Under the pieces are notes generated by a model. The model made no database searches and had not been told where the DNA came from. It saw only the letters and a program-made list of their open reading frames with translations. Positions 63,041-64,000 of a DNA stretch of 64,000 nucleotides are shown one piece after another. The stretch's first letter is position 1; every line of letters starts with the position of its first letter. Made by a program: the position numbers and the translations under genes. Source of the stretch: Cryobacterium sp. Y11 (GTDB lineage: Bacteria > Actinomycetota > Actinomycetes > Actinomycetales > Microbacteriaceae); assembly GCF_002929535.1 (NCBI RefSeq), contig NZ_PJJO01000057.1, forward strand, positions 124,001-188,000, in the 5' to 3' direction.

Positions 63041-63756
63041 GGCGTGCGCCGCCGCCGCGTTACCGACCCGAGCACGACGATTCCCACAATCCACGCCCCA
63101 ATGATCAGCAGCTCCCCGCCGACATGGGCGGCGTCGTTCGAATCGGCAGCGACCGCCTACAGCGTGTCGATCGCGTGCGACAGCGGTAGCCCGTCGCTGA
63201 TCGCACGCAACACATCGGGCAGCTGCGCGCGCGGCAGAAAGATGCCGCCGAGCAGAATGTGCGAAAACACCAGCGCCGGTATGAACTGCACGACCTGAAA
63301 TTCCGTGCGGGCGAACGCGCTCGCGAGCAGGCCAAGGGTCGTGCCGAGCACGGCATCCGCTACCGCGACAGCGAGCAACAGCCAGGTCGACCCGGAGATC
63401 TCAAGCCTGCACACCCAGACCGTAGACGCCACGGCGACGGCCGACTGCGCCACCGCGAGCGTGTGCCCCAGAATGAGATCATCCGTGCCGAGCGGCATCG
63501 ACAGCAGCCGCTCGAGCGTGCCGGTGCGGCGTTCGCGCAGGGTCGTGATGCTCGTCACGAGAAACATCACGATGAACGGGAAGAGCGCGATCATGCCCGG
63601 CCCGATCGCGGCGAACACCACGGTGTCCGAGAAGATCCAGGCCACCAGTCCAATCAACAGGCTCGGCACCACGAGCAACAGTACGATTGCGCGCGGGTCG
63701 TGCCGCACCTAGCTGAGTACCCGGCCGGCCGCCGCGAGAGGGCGCTGCGGGGTCAT
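63037..63756 (-). pseudogene. ABC-2 permease interrupted by two in-frame amber codons
   Basis: From ATG 63756 (TGATG arrangement behind the ATPase reading frame) the frame encodes MTPQRPLAAAGRVLS, then TAG at 63709-63711, then RHDPRAIVLLLVVPSLLIGL ... LPLSHAIDTL, a second TAG at 63157-63159, then AVAADSNDAAHVGGELLIIG, further hydrophobic sequence and RRRRTP to TAG at 63037-63039. All three parts join in one frame as a 240-codon DrrB-like permease; family members have Gln near the first stop (RVLRQLRHDPR). So both stops could be CAG-to-TAG changes. The central open part alone (GTG 63708 to 63157, 183 residues) lacks the N terminus and last helix. Confidence 0.8.
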
Positions 63757-63790
63757 CAGGGGCTCGAATCACGCAGTGAATCGTCAGCGT

Positions 63791-63846
63791 GCGGATGCCG
63801 CGCAATCAGCGGCTCGAATTCTCAAGCGGATGCCGCGCAATCAGCG
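63791..63846 (+). repeat. 21-base direct repeat at the 3' end of the ABC ATPase gene
   Basis: GCGGATGCCGCGCAATCAGC plus G occurs exactly at 63791-63811 and 63826-63846; GGCTCGAAT also recurs (63761 and 63811). This looks like a local duplication that changed the C terminus of the ATPase. Confidence 0.9.
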
Positions 63847-64000
63847 CCAGGAAGGCTCCCTCGGTATCGCTGGGTCCGATCGCCGCGAGCAGTCCAACCG
63901 GCCTGTCATCGGCCAGAATCTCGCCGTCGCGCATGAGCAGCAACCGGTCGCAGCGGCTGGCCTCGTCCATCACGTGACTGGAAACGAGCAGGCTCGTTCC
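63806..64000 (-). CDS. ABC exporter ATPase (DrrA-like), C-terminal part
   Basis: Only the last 64 codons are in the window: SSHVMDEASRCDRLLLMRDG contains the H-loop histidine and is typical of DrrA-type ATPases paired with ABC-2 permeases. It ends LIARHPLENSSR at 63806. In the shifted frame of the second repeat copy, an alternative end LIARHPHADDSLRDSSP would stop at the TGATG that starts the permease, which was probably the original end. Confidence 0.85.
   Translation of the reverse strand, partial: GTSLLVSSHVMDEASRCDRLLLMRDGEILADDRPVGLLAAIGPSDTEGAFLALIARHPLENSSR

Overview
The window looks like chromosomal DNA of a high-GC actinobacterium, most likely a cold-adapted member of the Microbacteriaceae (Cryobacterium-like). 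I base this on the overall GC richness, actinobacterial versions of housekeeping genes (DUF3516 helicase, DUF501, Pmt-type mannosyltransferase), the order rsmI-metG-tatD-rsmA-ispE and rplY-pth-mfd...mazG...hisS-eno-ftsB-like-DUF501, and cold-related genes (ice-binding DUF3494 domain, front-end-type desaturase). Genus is inference only. I see no prophage, CRISPR array, rRNA operon or intact transposon.

Region by region: 1-3.9 kb holds the 3' end of a DEAD-box helicase, a LysM lipoprotein and sdaA. 3.99-7.85 kb is a minus-strand surface cluster: two secreted WxL-type proteins, a DUF3494 (ice-binding) + WxL fusion, and a DUF916-type WxL-interacting membrane protein. A desaturase and a protein O-mannosyltransferase follow. 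11.0-16.5 kb is a housekeeping block (rsmI, metG, tatD, rsmA, ispE). 17.0-22.4 kb is a compact accessory operon with more A/T-rich codon use: solute-binding lipoprotein, two permeases, an RNase-J-like metallo-hydrolase and a member of an uncharacterised family that pipelines label phosphatase. 22.5-27.7 kb has an ABC-F ATPase, metQ-metN-metI and a MarR regulator.

27.8-32.5 kb has tRNA-Gln, glmU-prs, a small membrane protein and gnd. 32.7-36.6 kb is the gluconate/idonate operon gntK-gntP-idnO-idnD, divergent from gnd, with a LacI-type operator in the shared promoter region; a FadR-type GntR regulator and a 2OG-Fe(II) oxygenase lie nearby, separated by about 1.1 kb of decayed, repeat-rich DNA. 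39.9-57 kb is largely housekeeping: rplY, pth, mfd, nhaA, mazG, an ABC-2 export pair, hisS, eno, a FtsB-like protein, DUF501, a mycosin-like protease, a type II NADH dehydrogenase and a UAA-anticodon tRNA. 57.1-64 kb has RidA and DHFR-like proteins, a Ppx/GppA phosphatase, a large Ig-like membrane protein, a GH1-fold protein lacking both catalytic glutamates, and an ABC-2 exporter whose permease frame is broken by two amber codons and whose ATPase 3' end carries a short duplication.

Genome-wide habits visible here: many genes start six to eight bases after a -10-like hexamer (leaderless promoters), the oligomer CGGATGC is strongly over-represented, and a palindromic GC-rich intergenic repeat occurs at two loci. 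Starts were chosen by ribosome-binding sites, overlap and family alignment from memory; no database search was possible.
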